Shown: piece after piece, positions 10,541-34,417 of the stretch
Position numbering within the stretch: the first letter of the stretch is position 1
How the letters are laid out: every line of letters begins with the position of its first letter
NCBI GenBank assembly: GCA_029953675.1
Contig: JAMWBK010000005.1
Location: 2,189,001 to 2,253,000, forward strand
Direction of reading: 5' to 3'
DNA length: 64,000 nt
From: Rhodosorus marinus
Lineage: Eukaryota; Rhodophyta; Stylonematophyceae; Stylonematales; Stylonemataceae
Notes under the pieces: generated by a model
The model's input: only the letters and a program-made list of their open reading frames with translations
Database searches by the model: none
Told to the model about the DNA's origin: nothing
Position numbers and translations under genes: made by a program

Positions 10541-13500
10541 TCGAAAATGGCTCATTGGCAATTCGCACCAAAGGGAATGTCCTTAAAAAAAACAAAAAAA
10601 TCCTGGAAATCTTCTCGAAATCCAAGCCCCTCACCGCGAAGAATTTTCACATTTGTATTTGAAAAAACAAGGCTCTTTGATATTCTTATTAAATTATTCA
10701 ATAAAAAATAGTTAGGATTATTTCATAAAAAAATAATTCCGCATCATGCCCTCCCCATCGAAGACGTTCAGCTACGACCCCCTTAGCTTCTGACTACCGC
10801 GAAACGATGATATTCAGCCTCTTGCAATCTAGAAATTTTAGGGAGGCTGAGAGAACCCCGACGTTTTTCTATCCCTGCTGATTTCTTTAGATAGACGCTT
10901 TTTGACCAATGATCGTTAACTTCACGTCTTGATGATCATTAATATTTTTGCACTATGTCTTAGGAGAAACTTATTGGATAATCATGTGGCTGGAAGTGGA
11001 ATGATTGGAGGATTGTTTTTCTAGATTTTCGAGGGTGCCGGCCGAAGTGAAAAAACTCCATTTATTCAGGAGCGGGGGGGTTACGTTAAGGGGGGCGGTG
11101 CGTAGTCAGAATGGGCGGGGACGAGTATCTAGAAATATTTTTCCGTTCGGTAGTTGGTATCTGGCTAGCCCAGAGGTTGATGCGTTTTTTCTCTTCTTTT
11201 TCGGGCTGTAAATTGGTTGTCTTGGGAGGGCGGCGATACTGGGCTTGAATGAAACCCTTTTCCCGCAGTCTCGAACAGGGTGTTGATTATTAGTTACTAT
11301 TTTGCGCAGGTATTTGAAGATTGCTTATTTTTTGGCTTCTGATTTTTGACCAACATCTGGTCAGTCCACCTGCACGGGGTGAGTGTGGCGACTTGATCGA
11401 TGGGTGATGATGCCGCTGAGCTCCCTCTTTCTCCCTCTCCCTTTCCCCCTGAAAGTGTCGGTGATCCTCACGCAAATTTGTATTGGACGCCTGCGTGATG
11501 ATCCTTGAAAATCACAATCAGAAAGACTGTGACGCTAATGAAAGCAATAGAGCGGGGGTGGGCAAAAGGTTACCTCCTCGAATGATCTTGGGAACAGAAT
11601 CATGAGACTCAAGCGAATCAGAATTTGGGCCCTTTTGTATTTGCGCAGTCCTGGCATCAGCGTCAGCTGTCGGATTTCTCCTTGGTCAATGTACATATCC
11701 ATGCGTCCGCCTTGCAAGGCGGCTCACCGGCTCCCCGGCTCACCGCTTTGGAGGGTACAGTAGATGGTGTTTCTCTGGGCTACGGCTCCATGGGTGCTGA
11801 CTGTCTTGGTCTATGATACGCATTGGTATTGGTTGTTTTGCTGATACAAGAAGACAAGAAGCGATATGTCCACGTCTCTCAACTCAGTGAGGAGTAGTTA
11901 CTAAACTAAGCTCGCCCCTGCTGCTATCTTTTCTTCGGGATTTCTATTTTCTGCACCTTCATAGCCGATGCCGAACGAAACCACACCAAATTTAGCGAAT
12001 ATACGAACGCATCAACCCTCGTGCAGATTAAGACCGTCCTCCGTTAGGTTGAAACAAGGAGCACATACGAAGGCCCTTGCAAGGGTGCGTGTCGGGTTTT
12101 CCATATATTCAGATTCAAGAGTTCCTACGCACATGTTCCAAGCAAGATATTCGAGAATCTTTGTAATCGATCATTGTAGCATAAAGGGACTATGAACTCG
12201 ATTGTCAACCGATGCTCTCGATGTTGACCTGTGCAGCTGATGTACTCTCAAAATAGGTTTTTACCTCCATACGCATGTGGCTGAGTCTTGTTTTCTCCGT
12301 TTTCTGCTTTCATCTCCTCTTGTTTCTATCTGCAAACCGTTGAGGGAGTTGCGAAGAGCGGCCCACATCTCACTCCGCCCGTGAACGGAGCATGTTTTAT
12401 TGTTCTATTCCTATTATTTTCAGCAACGACCTGCATAGTCAATCAACCAGTTTGAACCGTGAATAGTAGCGGTACATATACGAATTCTGTTCATCATCAT
12501 CCAAACCCTTTGCTGGGGACAAACAGATTGTTGAGGGATGTCATTCATGAATTCTATTACTGGTGCCCCAAACACGGATGTCTAAAACAGGAGAACATTA
12601 GCAGACTCCCCGAATACTTTCCCCCTACTCCATAATGTTTTTTTTTCGGACGCTTTGCGCAGTAAATTCCTAGTCCTAGAGACAAAAGTCCCTCCGCTCA
12701 ATCTGCTCCAACGCTCTACGTACAAATCTGCGCCTGTCCATTTCACTCGAGACTAGGTTGTTATTCTGGTCGCTGCTGAAAATGATAATAATAGAATATC
12801 AATTCAGTCGGCGAATTGCTGCTGTCGAGGAAACCCTTTCTGAATTTTCTATTGAATTTGGCTTCCACGAAACATGGCTAGTACAACTTTGTGAGTGGGT
12901 TATGCAGTGGATGCACTTACGTACATAGAAAAGACTGGCATTCCCCACCCCCCACCCCCGAGTATTGTTAAACGCAGGCGGCCTTGCGATTGAATTCTTG
13001 GTCGGCAGCTTGGAAACAAACTTCTCAAGAAACATGGAAAACGTATCCGCAATATAGCTTCATCTGAATTCCGCCGAGCAGACAGCACCCCCCTCGAATT
13101 CTGAGAAAACAACCCCTCCTTTGTACTTTCCACTCTTCTGCATAGTATTTTCTCGTAGAAATGGAGGGGGTCGGGGGGGAAGCTGTGGAAGGGCAAGGTT
13201 GGAACAAGGAACCAAAATAAGAAAACGACCAGCAATATTTAGAAACAGTTCTACCTCCAACGGCGAGAACTAATAAATTCCTTTGTACCCGAGGTGCATA
13301 TCTCTATTTTGGGCTGGTTTAGATTCTCCGTTGCCTGTACCTAGTACCTTTTTCTTAAGAAGGTTGGAAGACATCAGGCCCTCATAAATTTATAGAAAAA
13401 CATTTAATGTCTCTTTTTAGTTTGAAAATCGTCTTGGTCCATGGTTTTGCCCATGTGGCCAGTAAATTAGCAGCTGTCTGCAACGTGGAGGAAAGCACTC

Positions 13501-15498
13501 ACGTTCAGAGGGCACCGCCCGCGGCCTGGGGGGGGGGGTAGGTCGACGCCACGGCGTCTTCAGTTTAGAGGGGGTGAGTGAATACTGAAAACTTATCGTG
13601 TCCACAACTCTACCCATAATTATTCGTTTCTTTAAATAAAATGCGTCATTTTCTCGACATGGGTATCAAGCGACAAAGCTAAGGAGGGGTGTCAACCATA
13701 CAAATTCGTTTGCAACTCATTCTTCTTCAATATCATGGAAGAAATTTATCGATGAAAGTTAATTCGGAACTTACTTCTCCAATTATCGCTATTGGGTTCA
13801 ATTAAGTAATATATATATTTGTGGAGACTATTCGAAGTCATTACAGAAGGATACACGTGAGCGACCCCACCCTCTTCGTTTTACATTTTTTCGGTAGAGA
13901 CCATTTCATTGCTCAAGAGTGCCGACGGGCTCAATTCCACAACATGAGAACGGCTCAGAAATTATTTGCTTTTTCTTAGATTTACCACCTTCGAGAAAAA
14001 ACCGTGAAAGGGAAAAGCCCCTTGTTTTATTCGCAAGCAAGGATCTCCCACACTCTGACCGAATAATTCAGGAGGGACGGTTACGCCCAGGAGGGAGTGG
14101 GGGGTTGGGCTGGGTTGGAAAATTGATGACAAACTTGAAAAGTGAATGTTTATTTCTTACTCATTTACGTGAAAAACGATAAAGATTCATCAACAATGAG
14201 AAAGAACTTTATGTATAAAACAATCATGTGAAGCCTTAGAACAATTCCCGAACGGTTAAGAATTTACCATTATTGAAAACTTTACCATGACTTGAGAATA
14301 CACGTAAAGGACAACACCCTAACTGCATTCTCTTCCCACACATATACGTCGCCTCCCCCACTCTCCCTCCCCGTTTCCAGTGAGTTTTATTCGCCTGGAT
14401 ATAGTTTTCTGCGGGATCCATAATCTACACGGCTCGAAGCTTTTTATAACCTCCTTTCTGGCCCTGTAGTTAAGGATTGAGTAACTTGTATGTATGGCCG
14501 GGCCGTCCAGTGTAACATTCGCTGACCAGTTCCTTATAAATTGAATTTTGCAGAAGAAAAAATCCATTCAATTTTTGTGGGTGGACATGGACCATATTTG
14601 TTCTTAACTACAATTCCCCCCAGCACCCTCTTCTAAAACATCCAAAAACTTACTTCCTTTCCAATCCACTAAAAACGCTAATATAGGGGTGCTGTTTCCA
14701 AACTTGTAGGAACCATCATCCATGATCAACATTGGAATGGATAAAATACAAAAAACACTGTACTAACCTGCTGTGGCCCCGGAAGGGCAAAAAAAGAAAA
14801 AACAGAGGGATGTTCCGACGCCCTTTCACCGAAGAAGAAAATAGGTCTAAGAATACACCACCCTATTTCTTTCTTTTTTTTGGTAGAACGACCTGCTCAG
14901 CACTGTTTAACTAGAAACAAAAAAAAAAATTTAGGCCGTGGGGGGGGGTGCGCTGAAATTTGTATTGGTTTTTGCTTTGTGGGTTCTTTTTTTTCTTTTG
15001 GAATTTGGATTTTTTGGAACATTCCAGGACGGGAACCAATTTCTTAAGAATTTGTTTTCAATACATGGTTGATAAATTACAATCACTTTTAGGTATATGT
15101 CTGCAATTTTGTTTGGGTTTTTTTTTCAAAGAAGAAGAAAAACGAGAGCAAGGGCAGGAAAAGAGGAAGGGGAAAGGAAGGGGGGGGGGGGGCCAACGTA
15201 AAAGAAACTTGAGATTCTTTTTTTTTCTGACTCGAGAAGTGTCATAAATATAGGTGTCGGGAGGCTTTCGAGGAAGTTTGGAGGGGAAGGAGAAGTGAGG
15301 AAGGAGGGGGGAGAGAAGAGAGTGAAGCAAGTTGAGGTGTATTGTCGGTGTTTGGAAGGGATAGGTTGTTTTTTTTTGGTTTTGGTTTAGGATTTGAGTT
15401 TTTTGAGGGGTATATTAGGAGGAGAGGAAGAGGAGAAGTTACACGGAGTATGTGGGGAGGAAAGAGGAACCGGATGGTGGTGTGGTTTTGAGGATAGA
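10541..15498. other. Gene-poor 5-kb region with homopolymer tracts
   Basis: No gene is supported here. Open frames are short, overlap on both strands and lack family motifs. The region alternates AT-rich DNA with G or C runs, for example near 12945-12960, 13527-13540, 14940-14948 and 15181-15192. A U4-like word at about 12651 was examined and rejected. Confidence 0.5.
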
Positions 15499-15513
15499 TG
15501 TGTGTGTGTGTGT
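15499..15513 (+). repeat. (TG)n microsatellite
   Basis: Seven and a half TG dinucleotides lie about 40 bases upstream of the zinc-finger start codon, in the presumed 5' leader. Confidence 0.9.
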
Positions 15514-15553
15514 ATAAGTTGTTTTGGAAAGGAGCTTTTTTTTGGGAGTAGTG

Positions 15554-16021
15554 ATGGCGATGGATCTAAGGATGGATATCAAGAATCTGTGCACCTCTCG
15601 GCCGGATAGAGAGGAGGTTTCTCGGAAGGTCGATGTGTTTACGACGACCTTAGTGAAGGTTGGTAGGGTGGAAGAGAGTAGAACCGCCGAACCGTTGAGC
15701 AATGTGACGTCAATCGAGAGCAGTCTTGGCAGCGGTGATGAGGCTAGGAGTCACGAGGCGAGACCTTTCAAGTGTGAAATGTGTGACAGGACGTACTCGA
15801 CGAAAGGAAACTTGGTCGTGCATTTGAGAACGGTGCATTTCGGTGAAAAGCGCTTTCCGTGCGAGCACTGCAAGAGAGGCTTTGCAACCAAGTTTGGAAG
15901 AGATCGTCATATGCACATGGTCCACTTGAACGAAAGGCCTTTCAGGTGCACTTCTTGTGAAAAGACTTTCAAGACTAAGAACTGTGTGAGAAGGCACATG
16001 CGGCTCTCGCACGACTCGTGA
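15554..16021 (+). CDS. Three-finger C2H2 zinc-finger protein
   Basis: This single-exon gene encodes 155 residues. The N-terminal half is acidic to neutral with no clear domain. Three consecutive C2H2 fingers follow: FKCEMC..(12)..H..H, FPCEHC..(12)..H..H and FRCTSC..(12)..H..H. Spacing is C-x2-C-x12-H-x4-H. The linkers FGEKRF and LNERPF resemble the classical TGEKPF linker, which suggests sequence-specific DNA binding in the nucleus. The protein ends a few residues after the last His. The start is the first ATG (MAMDLRM); a second in-frame ATG lies two codons on. Targets are unknown. It is the only clear protein gene between about 7.3 and 17.9 kb. Confidence 0.88.
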   Translation: MAMDLRMDIKNLCTSRPDREEVSRKVDVFTTTLVKVGRVEESRTAEPLSNVTSIESSLGSGDEARSHEARPFKCEMCDRTYSTKGNLVVHLRTVHFGEKRFPCEHCKRGFATKFGRDRHMHMVHLNERPFRCTSCEKTFKTKNCVRRHMRLSHDS

Positions 16022-17964
16022 TGGGTCTCTTGCAGAGCATTGTCTGCAAGATACTGTGTGGATATCATTTGTGAATTAGCCTGAGGATATTTTAAATTTG
16101 CATGTCTATAGTTGAAGATAGATTTTCTATCTTTTCCATCGGTTTTGCATCTGTCGTGTAGAAGAGCCTGTGATTAGATCCATCGTGGAGAAACGCGTGT
16201 CTATAAACGAGATGATTGATTTGATTTGATACGGAACATGACTTTTTGAGGGTCGCGCTGGCAACGCACTGGAAAATACAGTCATCAGCCCAATGGGAAA
16301 CACAGACCCAGCTTCTCCTGAGACGCCTGAATGGACTGGAGCAAGGACGAGTTGCACGCCGGCCCGAGCATAGGAGATTCGTTTTTTGTGCTGTGAGAAA
16401 AGAGAAGATTCGCGGCCTTCATCCCACGAATCGAGAACCATTTCATTGTAGATAAAAATTCTACAAGGTAGGCTCGCGCGCGTATATAAACTGCCGGCAG
16501 CTCATCTTCAGGGGAGAGGCAGGGCACAGTCCGATGCGCCTGCTGCTACCAAAAAGGAGGAAACCGCACAACACAGTTTGCCAACGTTCAATCAGTCAGC
16601 GTTCTGGAGGTTTCATATTCAAGACAAGCTCACATGCATCCAGTCAGATCAGGAAGCATTATACCGGAAATTATTCCTTTTCGTTTTTCTTTTCTTCCAG
16701 TTTCTAGCTTTTTCCCCCATTCAATCTGCTGACGTCGGCCCAGCAGTATTCACAGTACGTAAATATTCTCAGAAGACATGGAGTGTCTGTTTTTGGGACA
16801 GTGCCCTGCCCCAATCGTCGAACCCAGAAAACTTAGAGACAGGGCGGTAGACCACCCCAGGGCCCCCCCCCCCCCGGAGTAATCAAGACAAAACTACCCT
16901 CGGACAAAAGTTGACTTTGTCCCCATAATAAGAAAAAATAAAGAGCAAAATTTAATTTTAGCATCATGAATTCCCCCTCCTGAACAAAATGCCGAATTCA
17001 CGTAAGGGGGGTGCGCAGTCAGCACAGTGATCATATGAGCATCAGAAGAAACAAAGGCAATTTGGGTATATATATATCCTTACGCCAAAAGTATTCCAAC
17101 CAGTATTTTGAAAAACGGGAAAAAAGAACCATTTCTAAATGCCGCGGGGGGGGGAGGTTTCCGCACTTTGCTGAGGAAAGTGCTTCTCCTTCGTTGTCTG
17201 TCTACGTACATAGCGTAAGTAGGTATTGCTTGAGCAGAAAATGCGTATCTCCGAGTTTCTCGTCCCCTTGGGAGCCGTTTCGAACATCCTCCCCACGGCC
17301 TCCTCCTCCTCCCCCGAAATTCCGACAACGCCCTCTATGGATCCACATGGAGATGTCTGGACGATAATGCTAAATTGCCAACAAACATCCTTTTATCATT
17401 GCTGTGCTACCAATGAAAATGCTTAAGATCGAATTGGGATGCTTAAGATTCTTATCGAGAATTAAAAGCACGTTGCTGATAGCTTATGGCGTCGTGCAGT
17501 GACAATAATGAAGTGGTAGCTGATAATGGTGTATCCAATAAAGTATGAATATCTCACATAGTCGAACATATTATCCAAGCAAGCTTAGAAACACTGGATT
17601 GGAGGAATGTCAAATGAGGGAACTCTAAACCGATGAAGGAGTTGCTCAATGGGGTCAAAAAGCTTGCGGAGGTTTGCGCTCGTGACAAGGTATTCAGAAC
17701 CTTTGATTTCCGCGTCTGCTACTTGTCAAGTTGTACAGGGAGATGATAAAACCTAGAGCTGTAATGCAGCTCGCCCTATCGTCTGTTGACTACTATGTGA
17801 CCGGTCTGACTGGTACAGCGTCAGTGTCCATACCCGGGATACCCTTTCTTTTCAGAATAACCCTCAGTGCTTGATGATCAAATTCATTCAAAGTCTACCG
17901 GGCCAAGACTGCACATGGCTTCCTCAATCAATCCTTTCGTCACCGGCAAAATCATTACAAACGT
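16022..17964. other. Intergenic between zinc-finger and BEACH genes
   Basis: The two genes converge across this gap. It contains long C/G runs (about 16862-16875 and 17148-17156). Short open frames show no family resemblance. It probably holds the 3' UTRs of both genes. Confidence 0.4.
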
Positions 17965-30858
<12,894 letters not shown>

Positions 30859-31846
30859 GCCATGAACAGATGCATCCGCACGAATCTCACAAGACAGATC
30901 TGCGCGTTGAGAAAAAAATCTGTGAACTGATATTTATCGCTCTCTTCCACTCATATAAATAGCATTGTAATCCCCGAAACTCATGTTTTCGCCCAGCCTC
31001 AAGAACACCCTGGGTCCTCTTCAAGCAGTCATAGCTGCCCAATTATGGCCCGCAGCTTGCCAATATCCTCCTCAAAATGTGGAATTCTAGATTCTTCTCA
31101 TCCAGGTCAGAGTGGAGTTCCGTTCTGAAGATGCAAGCAAACCTTGGCCTCCAGATAACGCAAGGATCAATGGAGCCACCTCTTAATCGTCCTATGTCCA
31201 CCTCCGTCCGATTCTCAACACATCCTAAACACTTGTCCGAGTGACAGGCTGTCATTAAATCTCGTTGAGGTGCTGTTATCTGCTCCAACTGCTCGGAATA
31301 GATTCTCTGGGGAGACATGACTAAACAGGAGGTCGCGAGGTGGATATGGGGCGATGAATCTGTCCGCTTCTAAATCGTGACTCTCCCGGTATGTCCCAAG
31401 CTCGCAGCTGCTCTCCACCAACGTATCTGAGTGACAGGCTGTCCATTTCTCGCATACGGCTGTTGGGCTCCTGAAATCTGTATCAATGGCTGTCGAAAGC
31501 CCCAATTATTGTGTACATTTTTCGTTCAGTACCACAGGGTTCTTCTCCTCACTGGGCGAAGAGCCTCTCAGTTGGAACTACAGAAAGCTTCTTTTTTTAG
31601 CTAACGACGGATGCTGCGATTAGAGAGGGCTTCCCGGAACGAGTAGAAACGACCCGAGCGGTCGCCCCCTGACTGTGTTAAATACGTTTCATCGAGACTG
31701 GTTAGGTCTCAGATTTTCTAGTTGAAATCCATAGTCCATAGTCGTTGATCTGATCTAGCTCCCCTGGATGCGATTACGCCTTGGCCTCGGGCCCATGAGC
31801 TCATTAGGGTCTTTTTTCCCCTTTCCAATACTCTTCCCGCCAAGGA
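30859..31846. other. Gap between BEACH and Lines-like genes
   Basis: This region should contain the BEACH gene promoter and the Lines-like 3' UTR. Overlapping minus-strand frames at 31043-31505 are open but belong to a diverged tandem repeat (listed separately). No gene is confidently assigned. Confidence 0.4.
31080..31480. repeat. Diverged tandem repeat, period about 190 bp
   Basis: A 15-base exact match GAGTGACAGGCTGTC starts at 31239 and again at 31429. Flanking blocks also match loosely: TAGATTCT, CCTATGTCC against CGGTATGTCC, and related spacing. On the minus strand both copies are open and read TACHSD in the same relative place. It may be a degenerate duplicated exon or a non-coding duplication. 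Confidence 0.55.
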
Positions 31847-33571
31847 CTACGCATCCAGCCTATCTTCAAATCGGGAGCAGTACGTTTCAATTCTTCTCAG
31901 CAGTGGGCTGACATCGAACGGCCATAGATGGTGCGCCCGCAGCCGCTGAAATGCAGATATCAGGTCCCTGAAGAGGGCGACAACTGATCCGTCGGGGTTG
32001 ACCGAATTCCTCAGATACATGAGGAGCAATCTGAGCGTTTCAGTTTCGTTTGAGAAGCACCAATCACATACCAGACTTGTATCAAAGTCGATAAAGTCGA
32101 GGAATCGCGCGATCATCACGTCGGGATCAAAACACTGATATTTCTGTTTGGTTCTGCGGATTTCCAGAGAGCATCCTACTTTAGCCAGATGAAGTGTTGT
32201 AGAATACGACCGGTGGCAGATATGTCCGCGATATAATACCTCACGAGCTCCTCACTGTCTGGCAAGTTACGTATTAGTATCCAAAGCTGCATTCCGATTA
32301 GGATAGATTCGACCAGCTGATCGTCTTGCTCCGAAAAGACCTCGAAAATGTCTGTACTTGTAACAACGTCTTCCTCAACCTGTGAAGTTGAAAAGAAACC
32401 ATTTCGCATCCGCATTTTAGAGCGCTTTGGTCTTGTCTTCTCTGTCGCGGAAACCTGGGAACTAACACTGTCTTGCTTAGCTCACAGTCAAGTCCAGCTC
32501 CTGATGTTCATGAAAGCTGTAGTAGATTTCGACCATTTTGAAAAGAACTAATAGCCAAGTGCGGTATGCGATGCGATGGGCAACCTCTTTCGGGGCAGCA
32601 GCAAAGTAGCACCGAGGGTGGTCCTCTGCTTGTATGGCGTATTTCTGCGGTAGGGTTCGGACTTTCCCCGGCAATACAGAGCATCGGTTGAGAACGAGTC
32701 GAAGCAACTCCATCGACCTCTGCCGTACCCATAACGGCAGATCCTCAGAGTCCGTCCGAATGCACAGTTCGCCCAATCTCGTGGCCGTATCTTGATCGCT
32801 CGTGTACGTTAGCGCTTTTCGTCCAAATCGGAACATCGCGTAAAGGCAGAGGCTATCTGGAGATGCTGCAAGACTATGGCGTTCATGGATGCAGTCCGAG
32901 AGAGGATGAACGTAAGTGGTGTTCTCCATTTTCTCTAGGGCTGAAGCGCAGATAGTACCTCACGAATAGAGTTTCAGAACCCATCACACTGCCAACGATT
33001 TCAGATCCGAAAATACACGGCTCTGGGGAGCTTCGAAGGGCCTCCGCCAGAACAAGGGCACGATGTCTGCGTATGATACCTGCGTTTAGTGAGTCATCAC
33101 GTTCAGGCTTTGAAAGTCTCTTTTGCACGAGCTCATGGTCTATCGGCCTCTAGGGTGCTGATGAAGCGTTTTCTCAAAACAAAATTTGGAATGCTCCGCC
33201 GCATGAAAGGCCCATCGCAGAACAAGATACCAACCGAGGCATTCTGTACACCTACTAGACGTTGAGTTTCGCAGAAACTCATCGGGCAGGCCGAAACCGC
33301 TCCTCAGCAGGTACACATGAGCTCTCCTCACCGCGTACTCTAGCAGGGGGTCGGCGACGTCGAGGTGAATCTTGGAGATACGGTCCCTAAGGACAGATGC
33401 GGGACTTATCTCGCTCCGAACGAACTTGTCGAGAAGGACAACTACCTGACAGCGGGGTTTCAAAGCACGAAAGTCTTTCTCCTCAAGGCCGCCTTCATGC
33501 AGCCCTAAAATTGGATCAAGAACCTCCAACGTCCCAGCCAGCGCCTGGTCAGATGGGCTCACCAGGTCCAT
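31847..33571 (-). CDS. Protein Lines (LINS1)-like
   Basis: Lines is a large helical protein first studied in insect segmentation and Wg signalling; a human form is LINS1. Its molecular activity is not defined. The C-terminal signature is clear. One exon reads FSEQDDQLVESILIGMQLW, matching the family's FxxQDDxLxExLL. The next (32153-31847, after an 86-nt intron at 32154-32239) reads FLDFIDFDTSLVCDW followed by SNETETLRLLLMYLR, matching FLxFIxFDHSxLLDxLISxET...YLKYL. Upstream exons (33571 to about 33165, about 33130-32945 and about 32930-32480) are open and helix-rich with no other domain. The ATG at 33571 is my start; an additional exon up to 33952 is possible. The N-terminal splicing is approximate. 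Confidence 0.65.
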
Positions 33572-34417
33572 CCCTGGACATCAGTTCACGGCGTCTTCTT
33601 GTCAGTCCTCAACAAAAGCACGCGTTTCGGATCGCAGGCACATTGAACATATAGATTACATTCTCAGGTAACGAGCCCAGCAGTGAACACAGGATATAGG
33701 CGAAAGTGGGTTAGAGGGTCTCAAGGTTCAATACCCATCACTGAGCACTTCCACCCCCTGAAACGCGGGAAACAAGGAGGAGGAATCGGTTGTCAAAGAC
33801 TTTAAGAAGCAATTAGAAAAAAACAGATAATGAGGAGTAACGCTACGCTTCAGAGCAAGCAACTCTAGTTTCGTAACTCTTTCAGCTTGCCTTCCCCAAA
33901 AGCTGTCGATTGCAGTCCGAAGCTTACCTAATGTTCCAGAGCGAGCGCACACACAAAATACGATAAATCAATCGTTTTATGTATAAAATAGTTGTTTTGC
34001 ATAAAAACGAGGAATAATAGTGTTATTTACAATACGACGATCAATTTAGGGCTACGAGTGGGTTTCAGGGACATCCGGGTAAATCTAGGTTTTCAACGCT
34101 TAATCGTTAAATATGATATATTGATTAATAATTACGATATGTAGGTGAAAGTTATCGTGCTTAATGGTTTTTTTGACGGGATACGTGTTGGACGCGGGAT
34201 TTTGATAAGTTCTTAAACGAGCGCATGACGAATGGAGGTGTCGGGAGATAGATGGGATATCAATGGAGATTTTTAGATGGCTGCCGAGGAGGAGGAAGCA
34301 GATGGATGTATTTAATGTGAGACTGACAGCATTTCGGAAGAAGATATGGAAACTGTAGATCAGTGAAGGATCTAAAACAGGAGTCCACAAGCTGCTGCTT
34401 TCAAACCGATCTGGAGT
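33572..34417. other. Divergent intergenic between Lines-like and LigA genes
   Basis: The distal part (about 33960-34170) is very AT-rich. A minus-strand frame at 33728-33952 (MCARSGTLGKLRTAID) could be a 5' exon of the Lines-like gene; it contains a strong GTAAGC donor shortly after its ATG. Promoters for both genes are expected here. Confidence 0.35.

Noticed and set aside
10122-10711. Long Ile/Lys/Ala-rich and Ser/Gln-rich open frames on both strands
   Set aside because: They are products of the 9-bp minisatellite, which has no stop in any frame; they have no domain and no splice context.
12645-12700. GCTTTGCGCAG, which resembles the 5' end of U4 snRNA
   Set aside because: The match ends after 11 bases, and no U6-pairing region, kink-turn or Sm site follows.
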